Source: Bifidobacterium leontopitheci (GTDB lineage: Bacteria; Actinomycetota; Actinomycetes; Actinomycetales; Bifidobacteriaceae). From it: a stretch of 64,000 nucleotides of DNA. Shown one piece after another: positions 8,393 to 17,552 of this stretch. The stretch spans positions 1-64,000 of the forward strand of contig NZ_WBVT01000008.1 in NCBI RefSeq assembly GCF_009193355.1. Reading direction: 5' to 3'. A program made the position numbers and the translations under genes. The stretch's first letter is position 1; the number at the start of each line of letters is the position of its first letter. Under the pieces are notes generated by a model that made no database searches, was not told where the DNA came from, and saw nothing but the letters and a program-made list of their open reading frames with translations.

Positions 8393-11300
8393 ATGAGTGT
8401 TCCGGGAGACAATGCGATCAGCGCCCGCGATCTGATTCACGCGGGATTGCAGGACATCGACGAGGCGAGGGGCATGTTCGCCCGTTTGGAGGCGAATGGC
8501 TTCGACGCCAAACGCAACGCGCTCATGCTTGACGCGATGCAGCGCGTGTGCGATCCCGACGTCGCGTTGCGCAACCTCGTCGACATCGTCAATGCGCAGG
8601 TCAGCCAAGGCCTCGACCTTGACGAGATCATGCCCGACGACCGTGCGTTCCGGCGGCTCGTCACCGTGCTCGGCGTCTCCGACGCGCTCGGCAAGCTCAT
8701 GCGGTTCCGGCCCGAACTCGTGCGCGCGGCAGCCACCGACCCATGTGACAGCCACCTGTTCAATCCGGCGCAACGCCGCGCCCACGTATTGCGCTCCGTC
8801 GGCGCGGATCCCGACGCCGCAGCCCCCACGTCAACGCTCGCCCTCGCGGACGCGGCGACCGCATTGCGCCGCACCTACCGCAACCAGTTGGCCGCCATCG
8901 TCGCACAGGACATGACCGCGGACGATCCGGTCGTCATCCAGCCGCGCATCAGCCGCGAACTGTCCGACCTGGCCGACGCGGCGCTCGAAGGCGCACTCGC
9001 CATCGCCCGGCATGAGGTGCCGGGCGCCGAGCATTGCCGGTTCGCCATCATCGGCATGGGCAAGCTGGGCGCGCAGGAACTCAACTACGTGTCCGACGTG
9101 GACCTCATCTACGTGGTCGAACCGGCCGACAAGGAGACCGACCGGCCGTTGCTCTACCGCATCGGCACCAAGATGGGCACGCTGCTGCAACGCGTCTGCC
9201 AGTCGGTCATCATGGGAGTCGCCGAACCGGCGTTGTGGCAGATCGACGGCGGTCTGCGACCGGAAGGCAAGGACGGCCCGCTCGTGCGCACGCTCGAATC
9301 ACATCAGGCGTACTACGAGAACTGGGCGGAGAACTGGGAGTTCCAGGCGCTGCTCAAGGCGCGCGCGGTCGCAGGCGACCCACGGCTCGGCGCCGACTAC
9401 ATCGCCATGACCAGGCCGTTCGTGTGGAGCGCGTCGAAACGCAAGAACTTCGTCTACGACTGCCAGCAGATGCGCAAACGCGTCGAGGACCTCATCCCCG
9501 CCGCGCTCAAGGACCGCGAAATCAAGCTCGGCCGCGGCGGCCTGCGCGACGTCGAATTCACCGTGCAGATGCTGCAGCTCGTCCACGGACGCACCGACGA
9601 AACGCTGCGCACCAGCTCCACGCTCGAATCGCTGGACCGGCTGTCCGAAGGCGGCTACGTGTCCCGCCAGCAGGCGTCCCGGCTCGCCGCCGACTACCGG
9701 TTCGAGCGAGTCATGGAGCACCGCCAGCAGATGTGGGCGCTCAAACGCACCCACCTGTTCCCCGACCTCGGCTCTCCGGAGGCGAACGCGGGCGGTCTGG
9801 AACGCAAACGCGACGTCAACCTCGAGCAGCTCAACCAGACGCCGGAACTGCGCCGTCTCGCCCGCGCGTTCGGCCTGCACCCCGAACAGCTGGTCGCCAA
9901 ATACGACGAGACGCGCCGCGAAGTGCGCCGCCTGCACATGGACATCTACTACCGGCCCATGCTGCCGATCGCCGCCCTCACCGACGGCGACGACATCTCG
10001 CTCACCCCGCAGGCCGCACACGAACGGTTCGCGTCCATCGGTTTCGCCGACCCCGAAGCGGCCATGCGGCACGTGCAGGCGCTGACCGCAGGCGTGTCGC
10101 GCGCGGCGAAGATCAACCGAATCATCCTGCCGGCCGTGCTGCAATGGCTCGGCCAAGGCCAGAACCCGGACATGGGGCTGCTCAACTGGCGCAAGCTGGA
10201 GGAGCGGTTCGGCACCGACAGCGAGTACCTCGGCTTCCTGCGCGACTCGAACTCCGCGGCGCAGCGACTGTGCCACGTGCTGTCGAACTCGCGGTTCCTC
10301 GGCGACGCGCTCAACAAGTCCGTCGAATCGGTCACCTGGCTCGGCCACGACGAGCTGCTCGTGGCGCGCAGCCGCGAAAGCCTGGACGTGCAATGCGCGT
10401 CGTCGCTGGCGCGCAACGCGGGCAACATCAACGATTTCGCCACGTCGATGCGTGCGATGCGCCGTCATGAGATCGAGCGGATCGGTTTGGCGTGGCTGAG
10501 CGGCGTCATGGACGACGACGCCTGCCTGGCTGGTATGACGGACGTGTACGACGCGATCATCGAGGCGGCGCTCACCTGGTCGATCCGCTACCAGACTGCG
10601 CAGATGGGGCTTGACGCCGCGCCGGCATCCATCGCGGCGATCGCGATGGGCCGGTACGGCGGGCGTGAGGTGAACTTCAGTTCGGACGCCGACATGATCA
10701 TCATCTACCGTCCGGTCGAGGACGCGGAACGTGCGGACGGCTCTGCCGGCGCCAACGACGCGCCGGCCAACCAGTTCGCGCGCAAGGTGACGGAAAGCCT
10801 GCGGCAGGTGCTGCAGGGGCCGACCACGCTGGAGCCGAAAATCGAGATGGACCTGGACCTGCGGCCGGAGGGAAAGAACGGCCCGCTGGTGCGCTCGTTC
10901 GCCTCATGCCGCGAATACTATGCGTCGTGGGCGAGCACATGGGAGCATCAGGCGCTGCTGCGCGCCCGGTATGCGGCGGGCGACCGCACGCTGGCCGAGG
11001 ACTTCCTGCATGACATCGCCGACCCGTTGCGCTACCCGATCATGCAGCTGAGCGACGCCGAGCTGGGCGAGATCCGCAAGCTCAAGGCGCGTATGGAGGC
11101 GGAGCGACTGCCGCGAGGCGTGCGCCGCGACCGGCACCTGAAGCTCGGCAAGGGCGGACTGTCCGACGTGGAGTGGACCGTGCAGCTGCTGCAATTGCAG
11201 CACGCCGGCGACAACGCCGACCTGAGGCTCAACTCGACGATGGAGGCGCTGGACGAGCTGGAACGCCGCAAGTTCCTCGACAAGGGGGATGCGGTCGTGC

Positions 11301-11524
11301 TGCGGCGCGCATGGAAGATGTGCACGGCGGCGCGCAACGGCAACTATCTGTGGAGCGGCCGCGCCGCGCAGGCGGACATCCTGCCCGACGACATGTATTC
11401 GCTGGGCGGCATCGCCGTGTATCTCGGATATGACGCGCATCGCGGCCAGCATTTCGAGAACGATCTGATGGGCGCGATGCGCAAGTGCCGCGACATCGTG
11501 GAGCGGCTGTTCTACGGGCGCTGA
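8393..11524 (+). CDS. glnE: Bifunctional glutamine synthetase adenylyltransferase / adenylyl-removing enzyme
   Basis: GlnE adds AMP to, or removes it from, a tyrosine of glutamine synthetase and so tunes nitrogen assimilation. The protein of 1043 residues has the two nucleotidyltransferase domains of the family: GMGKLGAQELNYVSDVDL at about residues 220-240 (AMP-removing half) and AMGRYGGREVNFSSDADM at about 750-770 (AMP-adding half). Each is followed by a helical GlnD-linker region with DLRPEGKNGPLVR-type motifs. The start is 8393: the frame is open further upstream, but that part runs through metF, and the TACATT box fits a leaderless ATG. Loss of the two-lobe architecture would be expected in a pseudogene; both lobes are intact. 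Confidence 0.96.
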   Translation: MSVPGDNAISARDLIHAGLQDIDEARGMFARLEANGFDAKRNALMLDAMQRVCDPDVALRNLVDIVNAQVSQGLDLDEIMPDDRAFRRLVTVLGVSDALGKLMRFRPELVRAAATDPCDSHLFNPAQRRAHVLRSVGADPDAAAPTSTLALADAATALRRTYRNQLAAIVAQDMTADDPVVIQPRISRELSDLADAALEGALAIARHEVPGAEHCRFAIIGMGKLGAQELNYVSDVDLIYVVEPADKETDRPLLYRIGTKMGTLLQRVCQSVIMGVAEPALWQIDGGLRPEGKDGPLVRTLESHQAYYENWAENWEFQALLKARAVAGDPRLGADYIAMTRPFVWSASKRKNFVYDCQQMRKRVEDLIPAALKDREIKLGRGGLRDVEFTVQMLQLVHGRTDETLRTSSTLESLDRLSEGGYVSRQQASRLAADYRFERVMEHRQQMWALKRTHLFPDLGSPEANAGGLERKRDVNLEQLNQTPELRRLARAFGLHPEQLVAKYDETRREVRRLHMDIYYRPMLPIAALTDGDDISLTPQAAHERFASIGFADPEAAMRHVQALTAGVSRAAKINRIILPAVLQWLGQGQNPDMGLLNWRKLEERFGTDSEYLGFLRDSNSAAQRLCHVLSNSRFLGDALNKSVESVTWLGHDELLVARSRESLDVQCASSLARNAGNINDFATSMRAMRRHEIERIGLAWLSGVMDDDACLAGMTDVYDAIIEAALTWSIRYQTAQMGLDAAPASIAAIAMGRYGGREVNFSSDADMIIIYRPVEDAERADGSAGANDAPANQFARKVTESLRQVLQGPTTLEPKIEMDLDLRPEGKNGPLVRSFASCREYYASWASTWEHQALLRARYAAGDRTLAEDFLHDIADPLRYPIMQLSDAELGEIRKLKARMEAERLPRGVRRDRHLKLGKGGLSDVEWTVQLLQLQHAGDNADLRLNSTMEALDELERRKFLDKGDAVVLRRAWKMCTAARNGNYLWSGRAAQADILPDDMYSLGGIAVYLGYDAHRGQHFENDLMGAMRKCRDIVERLFYGR

Positions 11525-11622
11525 TGGGGCGGGCGGGGCCGGGGTACTGCTCTCTGCTCTCGGCCGGCAGGTAGTGTCCGGTGAACGCGTGGAGACCACC
11601 CTCAGTCTCGCTCCGCTCGACA

Positions 11623-11810
11623 GCTCCCGCCAGCGGGAGCAAGGTGCTATGTTACCCATTTCGCGTTTGCTCCCGCTGGCGGAGCAAGGTGCGATACCCG
11701 CCAGCGGGATTCCCTTCTTTCCGCGCTCTTTGGCGGGGCTCCCGCAACGGGATTCTGTTCTGTTCGCCCCCGCTGGCGGGGGCTCCCGCGAAGCGGGTGG
11801 GGGTGGTCAG
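11623..11810. repeat. Cluster of GC-rich palindromes (CCCGCCAGCGGG type)
   Basis: The 347-bp gap between glnE and the aldo/keto reductase holds no gene. It is filled with palindromes: GCTCCCGCCAGCGGGAGC at 11623-11640, an imperfect relative at 11669-11685, and GCCCCCGCTGGCGGGGGC at 11766-11783. The last is identical to 23431-23448 in the pyr operon. It looks like a REP/BIME-style array between two convergent genes. Confidence 0.7.
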
Positions 11811-11871
11811 GCCGGGTGATTCAACCGGCGCACCCGCTGGCGCGCCTAGCCGGCAACCATCCCACCCCTTC

Positions 11872-12726
11872 TCAGGCCTCTTCGTGCCAGTGCGGGTCCT
11901 GGGCGAAGGAGCGGCCTTCCGGATTGTCCATGGCGGCGATGTCCTTCATGTCCTGCTCGTCGAGCGTGAAGCCGGCCAGGTCGATGTTGGCGCGCTGGCG
12001 TTCGCGGTTCATGGACTTCGGGATCGCCACGTCGCCGAGCTGGATGTGCCAGCGCAGGATGGCGGCGACGGGGGAGACGCCGTGCTTGTCGGCGATGCGC
12101 AGGATGGTCGGGTCCTTGAGCATCTGGTTGGCGCGGCCAAGCGGGCTCCACGCTTCGGTGATGATGCCGTGCGCGTCGTCGTAGGCGCGCTGCTCCACCT
12201 GCTGGAAGTACGGGTGCAGCTCGATCTGGTTGACCGCCGGCGTGACGCCGGTGGCGCGGGTGAGCAGGTCGATGTGGCCGGGCAGGAAGTTGCTGACGCC
12301 GATGTGCTTGACGACGCCCTGCTGCTGCGCGTCGACGAGCGCCTGCCACGCCTCCACGAACTGGCCCTGCGACGGGTTCGGCCAGTGGATGAGGTACAGG
12401 TCGATGTAGTCGAGTCCCATGCGGGCCACGGACTCTTCGATGGTGGTGCGCGCCTGGTCGTACTGGTGGTGGCGTCCCGGCAGCTTGGACGTGACGATGA
12501 TCCGGTCGCGCGGCACGCCGGATTCGCGGATCGCCTTGCCGACTACGCCCTCGTTCTCGTAGTTGAACGCCGAGTCGACGAGCCGGTATCCGACCTCGAG
12601 CGCCGACTTGATGGCGTCGACGCCGGTGAAGCCGTTGACCTTGTAGGTGCCGAAGCCGATGGCCGGCAGTTCCAGCCCGTCATGGGCGCGGCGCACGGGG
12701 ATCGCGGGCGGTTCCAGCATGGTCAT
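11872..12726 (-). CDS. Aldo/keto reductase
   Basis: This is an NADPH-dependent carbonyl reductase of the AKR superfamily with 284 residues. The catalytic tetrad is visible: D51 and Y56 (VDSAFNYENE), K81 (VTSKLPG), H114 (LYLIHWPNP). IPKS near the C-terminal part is the usual cofactor-binding motif, within DVAIPKSMNRER. The start at 12726 follows AAGAAAGGAATGCATC on the minus strand. It resembles the 2,5-diketo-gluconate reductase / YvgN group (AKR5); the natural substrate cannot be read from sequence. It converges with glnE and diverges from the membrane protein gene at 12963. Confidence 0.92.
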   Translation of the reverse strand: MTMLEPPAIPVRRAHDGLELPAIGFGTYKVNGFTGVDAIKSALEVGYRLVDSAFNYENEGVVGKAIRESGVPRDRIIVTSKLPGRHHQYDQARTTIEESVARMGLDYIDLYLIHWPNPSQGQFVEAWQALVDAQQQGVVKHIGVSNFLPGHIDLLTRATGVTPAVNQIELHPYFQQVEQRAYDDAHGIITEAWSPLGRANQMLKDPTILRIADKHGVSPVAAILRWHIQLGDVAIPKSMNRERQRANIDLAGFTLDEQDMKDIAAMDNPEGRSFAQDPHWHEEA

Positions 12727-12775
12727 GATGCATTCCTTTCTTGGGGCATAGGGTTGCGTCTCCATCGTAGTCATC

Positions 12776-12815
12776 GCCGTTCACGATTCGGCCCGCCGCG
12801 TAAATCGTGAACGGC
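12776..12815. promoter_or_regulatory. Palindrome 1, CGTTCACGATT family
   Basis: GCCGTTCACGATT (12776-12788) and its reverse complement (12803-12815) flank a 14-base spacer. It lies 50 bp upstream of the aldo/keto reductase start in a divergent intergenic region and shares CGTTCACGATT with a second palindrome at 12896. Confidence 0.6.
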
Positions 12816-12895
12816 AGGCATGTGCATGTGAACATACATATGCCTGCAATCAGGCCGTTCCCGCATAATCGCCTGTGCGGGTTTGTGCGCTTCTG

Positions 12896-12931
12896 CGTTC
12901 ACGATTTGCCGGCGGCGGCAAATCGTGAACG
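12896..12931. promoter_or_regulatory. Palindrome 2, CGTTCACGATT family
   Basis: CGTTCACGATTTGCC (12896-12910) and its exact reverse complement (12917-12931) flank a 6-base spacer. It lies 19 bp before the TACACT -10 of the gene at 12963, covering the expected -35 position, so an operator function is plausible. Confidence 0.6.
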
Positions 12932-12949
12932 ACGCCGGCCGCCGCCGAG

Positions 12950-12962
12950 TACACTGAATCCC
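12950..12962 (+). promoter_or_regulatory. -10 element with leaderless start for the gene at 12963
   Basis: TACACT (12950-12955) is followed by GAATCCC and then the ATG at 12963, the same 13-base geometry as glnE. There is no ribosome binding site. Confidence 0.55.
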
Positions 12963-14093
12963 ATGGGCAAGCCAAACAAGCGTCTTCGCATGTTCATCAT
13001 GCTGCTGGTGTTGGTCTGGATTCCGCCGCTCATCATGCTGGGCGTCGCGGTGTCAGGCTATCTGCGCTCGGGCGGCTCTGCGCCGGGCCAATCCCTGCAA
13101 TCCGGCGCCGAGGCGAGTAAGCCCGGCGTCGAGTCATCGCACACCCCCAGAAAGGTCGACCGCAGCAAGATCACCGTGGCGCTGCATGACGTGACCACCG
13201 TCCCCGCGGATGCCGGCGACGCGGCATCATCCGCCGCCAGACCCTGCAAGTCCGATGGATTGGAGGCCGTCGCCGAATATCCAATGGTCGCCATGGGCCA
13301 TGCGATCGTCTATGTGAGGATCATGAACACGTCGTCGGTCAGCGCCTGCTCGCTGCCGGCGGACGTGCCGCAGCTGACCATGACCAGGGCCGGCGAGGAC
13401 CAGAAGTTCCACATCATCCATGAGAACGAGCAGACCGGCGTGACGGAGGCCGGCATCGGCGGCAAGGTGACGCTGCCGCCGTTATGGTCGACCACCGTCG
13501 CCGTGCAATGGGCGGTCAGCCAGCAGGTCGACACCGACGCGAAGGCCACGCTCACGTTGACGATGGGCGGGGCCAGGGTGAAGGTGAAGCCCGGCGCAAC
13601 AGTGAAGACCATCGGCGAGGTCATCGTCACCGATCCTGGGCTCGACATCAAGCTGAGCGGCCTGGGCACGCCGACGCTCGGCTCTGCGATCGGACCGGAT
13701 CAGGGCGTTTCCGTGTGGGGCACGGACCGCAGCGAACCGTGCAGGCTGTCCGTGGCGGCGGCAGGCAGGTCGGCCGGCACCCGTTCGGTGACGTTGACGA
13801 ATATCGGCCTGCTGCCATGCCACGCACCGCGGTTCATCACGGCAGGCGCGGCACGGCCCAGCGGCACGAAGCTGCCGCCTGCCGACACGCTGTTCGCCAC
13901 GGACGGCGCGTCGGACAGCACGCTCGGCGCGTCGGGCTACGGTACGGGGATGCCGCTGCTGCGCCCGGGCAACGCGTTCACGTACACCACGGGTCTCGCC
14001 GACGAATGGCTTGCCGTGACGGCCGCGTCCGGCGATCCCGTGGACGTCACGTTCGTCAAGGTCGACTGGGACAAGGTTGCGGGCGGCAGATAG
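12963..14093 (+). CDS. Membrane-anchored extracytoplasmic protein, unknown
   Basis: This reads as 376 residues. A basic N-terminus (MGKPNKRLRMF) is followed by one hydrophobic segment at about residues 10-31, giving a signal anchor. A Ser/Gly-rich linker and a large Thr/Ala/Gly-rich, mostly beta external region follow. Paired cysteines (about C97/C123 and C262/C288) may form disulfides outside the cell. No domain was recognised. The start is fixed by the TACACT box exactly 13 bases upstream. Two palindromes of the same family lie between it and the divergent aldo/keto reductase. Confidence 0.75.
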   Translation: MGKPNKRLRMFIMLLVLVWIPPLIMLGVAVSGYLRSGGSAPGQSLQSGAEASKPGVESSHTPRKVDRSKITVALHDVTTVPADAGDAASSAARPCKSDGLEAVAEYPMVAMGHAIVYVRIMNTSSVSACSLPADVPQLTMTRAGEDQKFHIIHENEQTGVTEAGIGGKVTLPPLWSTTVAVQWAVSQQVDTDAKATLTLTMGGARVKVKPGATVKTIGEVIVTDPGLDIKLSGLGTPTLGSAIGPDQGVSVWGTDRSEPCRLSVAAAGRSAGTRSVTLTNIGLLPCHAPRFITAGAARPSGTKLPPADTLFATDGASDSTLGASGYGTGMPLLRPGNAFTYTTGLADEWLAVTAASGDPVDVTFVKVDWDKVAGGR

Positions 14094-14148
14094 GCACGAA
14101 GGGGCGAGGACGTGCGCGACGTGCCCACTTTTCGCTGCCGTGCCTCCA

Positions 14149-14271
14149 TCAAGATGCAGATTGTGCATCTTGACGCTCAGATGTGACGGAACAGTGAAGA
14201 AACGACCCGGATTGTGCATCTTAAAGCGCACAATCCGAAGTGTTTACGCCCCAAGATACACAATGTGCATC
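14149..14271. promoter_or_regulatory. Triple GATTGTGCATCTT operator-like cluster
   Basis: GATTGTGCATCTT occurs at 14159-14171 and 14210-14222, and an inverted copy with one change at 14253-14264 (AAGATACACAAT). The first sits in a TCAAGATGC...GCATCTTGA palindrome (14149-14173) and the second in CGGATTGTGC...GCACAATCCG (14208-14237). The cluster precedes the Sel1 gene by 75-200 bp. Confidence 0.55.
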
Positions 14272-14345
14272 CTCGGGAGTCGTTCCGGCGGTGGTACCAT
14301 GCGAACTGTACGAAGCGGTGCCATGGAACGCGTGAAGGAGCGGGG

Positions 14346-14993
14346 ATGAACGGCTATGACGATTCCGATTACGCTGGCGAATCCTATGACGAAGCATACG
14401 ATCAGGAGATTCACGGCGACATGTCGCTGGATTTCGGCGCGCAGGCCTACACGGATGCGATGAACACGAAGGATCCGGGGGAGCGCAACCGGCTGTTCCA
14501 GCAGGCGGCGCACTGGTATGAGAAGAGCGCCGGGTTCGGCAACGCCCAAGCCGCCACGAACCTCGGCTACGTATACCTGTACGGCCGCATCGGTATGGTC
14601 GACGACAGCAAGGCGTTCTCATGGTTCACGCGAGGCGCCGAGCTCGGCAATGAGGAGAGCTGCTACAAGCTGGGCGACCTGTACCGTGCGGGCAGGGGCT
14701 GTGCGCGCGACTATGACGCCGCGTTCAGGCTGTACTGCAAGGCGGAGCGCATCGCCGCACAGACCTGCGACCCGTATGAGCCACAGAATCAGGCGGTGCT
14801 GGCGAGCATCGACCTGCGACTGGCCGGTCACTGGGAGCATGTGGCGGGCGACGATGCACGCCGGACGGCGCACCGGTATTATGCGAGCGCCGTAGAACGG
14901 TTCGCCGACGCGGTCGACGGCGGGCTGCACTGGTACGCCAAGACCCTCGACAGTGCGAAGGCCGGCGCCGACCGCACCGCGGAAGCTCGTTGA
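14346..14993 (+). CDS. Sel1-repeat (TPR-like) protein
   Basis: This reads as 215 residues. GAAGGAGCGGGG directly before the ATG supports the start at 14346. Two clear Sel1-like repeats are visible: WYEKSAGFGNAQAATNLGY with YLYGRIG, then WFTRGAELGNEESCYKLGD with LYRAGRG (about residues 58-125). A third, weaker repeat follows. Sel1 repeats are helical scaffolds for protein contact. There is no signal peptide, so it is cytoplasmic. The preceding operator-like cluster suggests dedicated regulation. Confidence 0.8.
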   Translation: MNGYDDSDYAGESYDEAYDQEIHGDMSLDFGAQAYTDAMNTKDPGERNRLFQQAAHWYEKSAGFGNAQAATNLGYVYLYGRIGMVDDSKAFSWFTRGAELGNEESCYKLGDLYRAGRGCARDYDAAFRLYCKAERIAAQTCDPYEPQNQAVLASIDLRLAGHWEHVAGDDARRTAHRYYASAVERFADAVDGGLHWYAKTLDSAKAGADRTAEAR

Positions 14994-15088
14994 CCGCCGT
15001 CTGCCGGCACGGCATGCAAACCGACGCGCCAATGCGACGGCAAGGCGCACGGCCCTGATCGCGTGCGTCATTCACCGCCTTGCACGGT

Positions 15089-15133
15089 TTTTGATTCTTT
15101 TGATTCTTTTGATTTTTTTGATTTCTTTGATTT
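15089..15133. repeat. Five-copy 9-bp tandem repeat (GATTCTTTT)
   Basis: Five units with G at positions 15093, 15102, 15111, 15120 and 15129 form a T-rich tract between the convergent Sel1 and SWIM genes. It is strikingly AT-rich for its surroundings and may serve as a transcript-end region or vary in copy number. Confidence 0.8.
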
Positions 15134-15186
15134 GAGAGAATCACCGGAATCATCGCAGGAGATGACAACGCGGACCGCCACACCGC

Positions 15187-17355
15187 TTACAGCGCGAAGG
15201 CGAGCTCGTCGCGCAGGGCCTTGCGGTTCGGGTATCGGGAGACGATGCCACGGGCGACTTCGATCATGCGTTCCTCGCCGAAGATCGTGCCGTACCGGCG
15301 CAGCTGCTTCGCCACCTGCCGGTATGTCGAGCGACTCGCGGCAAGAGTGCGGCCGCCGTGCGTACCATGCCGCCGACCTCCGGCCGCGCCGCCGCCAGCG
15401 CCGCCGACAGTACCGCCGTCCAACGCGCCTGCAGGCATGGCGTCGAAGATCACCTGCTCGGCACGGTCGGGATGGCCGATCGCCATGGTGCGCAGCAGAT
15501 CGAGCGGCGGGTAGGAGAGCATCATGCAGTAGGCGAGCGCGTCGTCGGTCAGCTGTGCGCTGACGATGAGGCTCTCATACGCGGGGTTGCGCCAGGCGCC
15601 GCGACCGGCATCCTCAGTCAGATCGACCCCGCGACGCCCGTTGATGCGTTTCGCGATGTCGCCGGCGCACCGGTGGGCGAGCGAAACGGCCTGATCACGC
15701 CACTGGTCCGCGTCCACCCCCGCGATCTTCAGCAGACGCCGCAGCCTGGTCACATACGGCTTGTCCGCACGGTCGCTCGCATGGACGATGATGTGCCGGT
15801 ACACGCCGGCGAGACGGCTGACACTATCCATCTGCTCGGCGCACACCTCGAGCACACTGTGCCACCCATGCGGCAGCAGACCGTACAGCAGGCCGTTGGT
15901 GACGATCTCCTGATCCGCGTCGTCGGCATGCACGCTGCGCTGCAGATGGTCGTCAACCAGATCGTACGCCTCACGGAATCTGCGCCGCTGCATGAGCGTG
16001 ACCGCATGCATGAGCAGCAGCGCGGGGGAGTCGGCATGGTCGCGCCACAGGCGCTCACAGCCGGCGGCGTCGCCGGCGCGGCGGTACAGGTCGTAGGCGA
16101 CCATGCGCGTGTAGCGGCGTAGCACTTCACGCGAGACGAACAGCGACTGATGCGGCAAGTCGCGGTCGTGGTCTTCAGCGAAGCGTTCCATGGCGGTTTC
16201 GATCATGTCGTAGGCCCACATCGACTTGTCGGGGCTGTCGGCGAAGGCCAAGGCGGAGGCGATGAGCATCGAGCAGTTCGTCGGGTCGAAGAACCTGACG
16301 ACCGGGGAATAGGCGGCCTTGCCGATCATGCTCAGCGCCTTGCCGGCGGTCTGCGAGTCGGCATGCTGCGCGACGAGCTCCATATAACAGCGGATCTTGC
16401 CGACGAGCAGGTCGTTCTCGTCGCTGACCATGCCGAAGTCGTCCAGCGGGTCGTAGCCGTCGCCGCCGCCGAAGTCATCGTCGTAGCCGTCCGCAGGTTC
16501 GTCGAGGCCGGAGAACGCGTTGAGGAACAGCGCCAGCGCCTCCACGCACATGGCGAGGTTGCGGCATGCGGCCACATAATCGTCGGAGCACAGGGCGTTG
16601 TCCGCCACGAACCGCACGCCGGCGAGCGCGTTCTCGACGTTTCCAGGATCTCCGGCCGTCCGCCTGCCGGCCTTGCCGACGCCGTCGTTGCCGCCGGCGC
16701 GTCCCGCATCGCCGCCGTCATTGAAGAACGCGTCCGTCCAGTCGACGCCTTCATCAGAGGAGTGCGCGGAGATGTCGTGCGCAAGCTCGTACGCGCGGAT
16801 CGGCCCGAGCATGATGTCGATGGCCTCATCCCTGCCGACCAGCGTCGAAACGGGCTTGCCGCGGCGCATGTGCCGCGCGTGGTCGCGAAGGCCGTGCGAC
16901 CAGAAGAACAGGACGTCGCCGTCGCCCTCCAGCTCCTGTTCGCGGATGCGGTCGAGGATGGCGTCCGACACGTATTTCGGCACGCTGACCGGCGGGTCAT
17001 CGTCCTCACGGCGCGTCCTTCGCGAGCCGTCGACGCGTCGTCCGTCAGCAGAGCCGCCCAGTTGGTCGCGCAGCGCGAGCAGCACCGCGCCCACATGCTT
17101 GCAGTACGGCGTCGCCTGGTACGGGCACGTGCAGGCGGTGGACAGCACATGATGACTGTCGTCGAGCCGCACGTCGACGTCGTAGACGGCGTCGCCGCTG
17201 CCGCGCACCTGCGCATGGTAGAGCGACGCGGTCACCTGTTCGAGGTCTCCGACGCGGCCGTCGTCCCAGTAGTTCCAGGCGCGTTCGAGTATCTGCGGGA
17301 CATCGTCGAACATGGTCTCGCATTCGTCAAGCAGGGGTTTCGGCGGAAGGCTCAT
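15187..17355 (-). CDS. SWIM zinc-finger protein
   Basis: This reads as 722 residues. An N-terminal SWIM motif CxCx7CxH (CTCPYQATPYCKH, about residues 75-87) is followed by ALLALRDQL-type helix. SWIM domains bind zinc and mediate DNA or protein contacts. The rest is a long, mostly helical region with acidic low-complexity insertions (GYDDDFGGGDGYDPLDD at about 290-306) and a C-terminal helical repeat-like part. There is no nuclease or helicase motif. On the minus strand TACACT lies six bases before the ATG, so it may also be leaderless. It is divergent from the pyr operon. Confidence 0.82.
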   Translation of the reverse strand: MSLPPKPLLDECETMFDDVPQILERAWNYWDDGRVGDLEQVTASLYHAQVRGSGDAVYDVDVRLDDSHHVLSTACTCPYQATPYCKHVGAVLLALRDQLGGSADGRRVDGSRRTRREDDDPPVSVPKYVSDAILDRIREQELEGDGDVLFFWSHGLRDHARHMRRGKPVSTLVGRDEAIDIMLGPIRAYELAHDISAHSSDEGVDWTDAFFNDGGDAGRAGGNDGVGKAGRRTAGDPGNVENALAGVRFVADNALCSDDYVAACRNLAMCVEALALFLNAFSGLDEPADGYDDDFGGGDGYDPLDDFGMVSDENDLLVGKIRCYMELVAQHADSQTAGKALSMIGKAAYSPVVRFFDPTNCSMLIASALAFADSPDKSMWAYDMIETAMERFAEDHDRDLPHQSLFVSREVLRRYTRMVAYDLYRRAGDAAGCERLWRDHADSPALLLMHAVTLMQRRRFREAYDLVDDHLQRSVHADDADQEIVTNGLLYGLLPHGWHSVLEVCAEQMDSVSRLAGVYRHIIVHASDRADKPYVTRLRRLLKIAGVDADQWRDQAVSLAHRCAGDIAKRINGRRGVDLTEDAGRGAWRNPAYESLIVSAQLTDDALAYCMMLSYPPLDLLRTMAIGHPDRAEQVIFDAMPAGALDGGTVGGAGGGAAGGRRHGTHGGRTLAASRSTYRQVAKQLRRYGTIFGEERMIEVARGIVSRYPNRKALRDELAFAL

Positions 17356-17552
17356 GACTCCAGTGTAACGGCGGGAGGGCGGCCGGCGCCGCGTGACCCG
17401 CCGTCAGGGGCGTGCCGTACGGCCCTGAGCGCCGCGAATGCGAGGTGAACACGCGGTGACGCGCAGATGTCGGCAAAATCGCGGGATTGGATTATAGTCG
17501 GATAGGTCACATTGGTGGCCACCTTATCCGCTTCACGCAAGAAAGGTGAGCC

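Noticed and set aside
9034..10470. Long open frames inside glnE on both strands
   Set aside because: Arg/Ala/Pro-rich shadows of a verified two-domain GlnE.
15187..17355. SWIM protein as a helicase-linked protein of a defence locus
   Set aside because: No helicase, nuclease or partner gene is adjacent; only the SWIM motif can be supported.
16150..17448. 432-codon frame opposite the SWIM gene
   Set aside because: No start context or domain; the SWIM motif on the other strand is clear.
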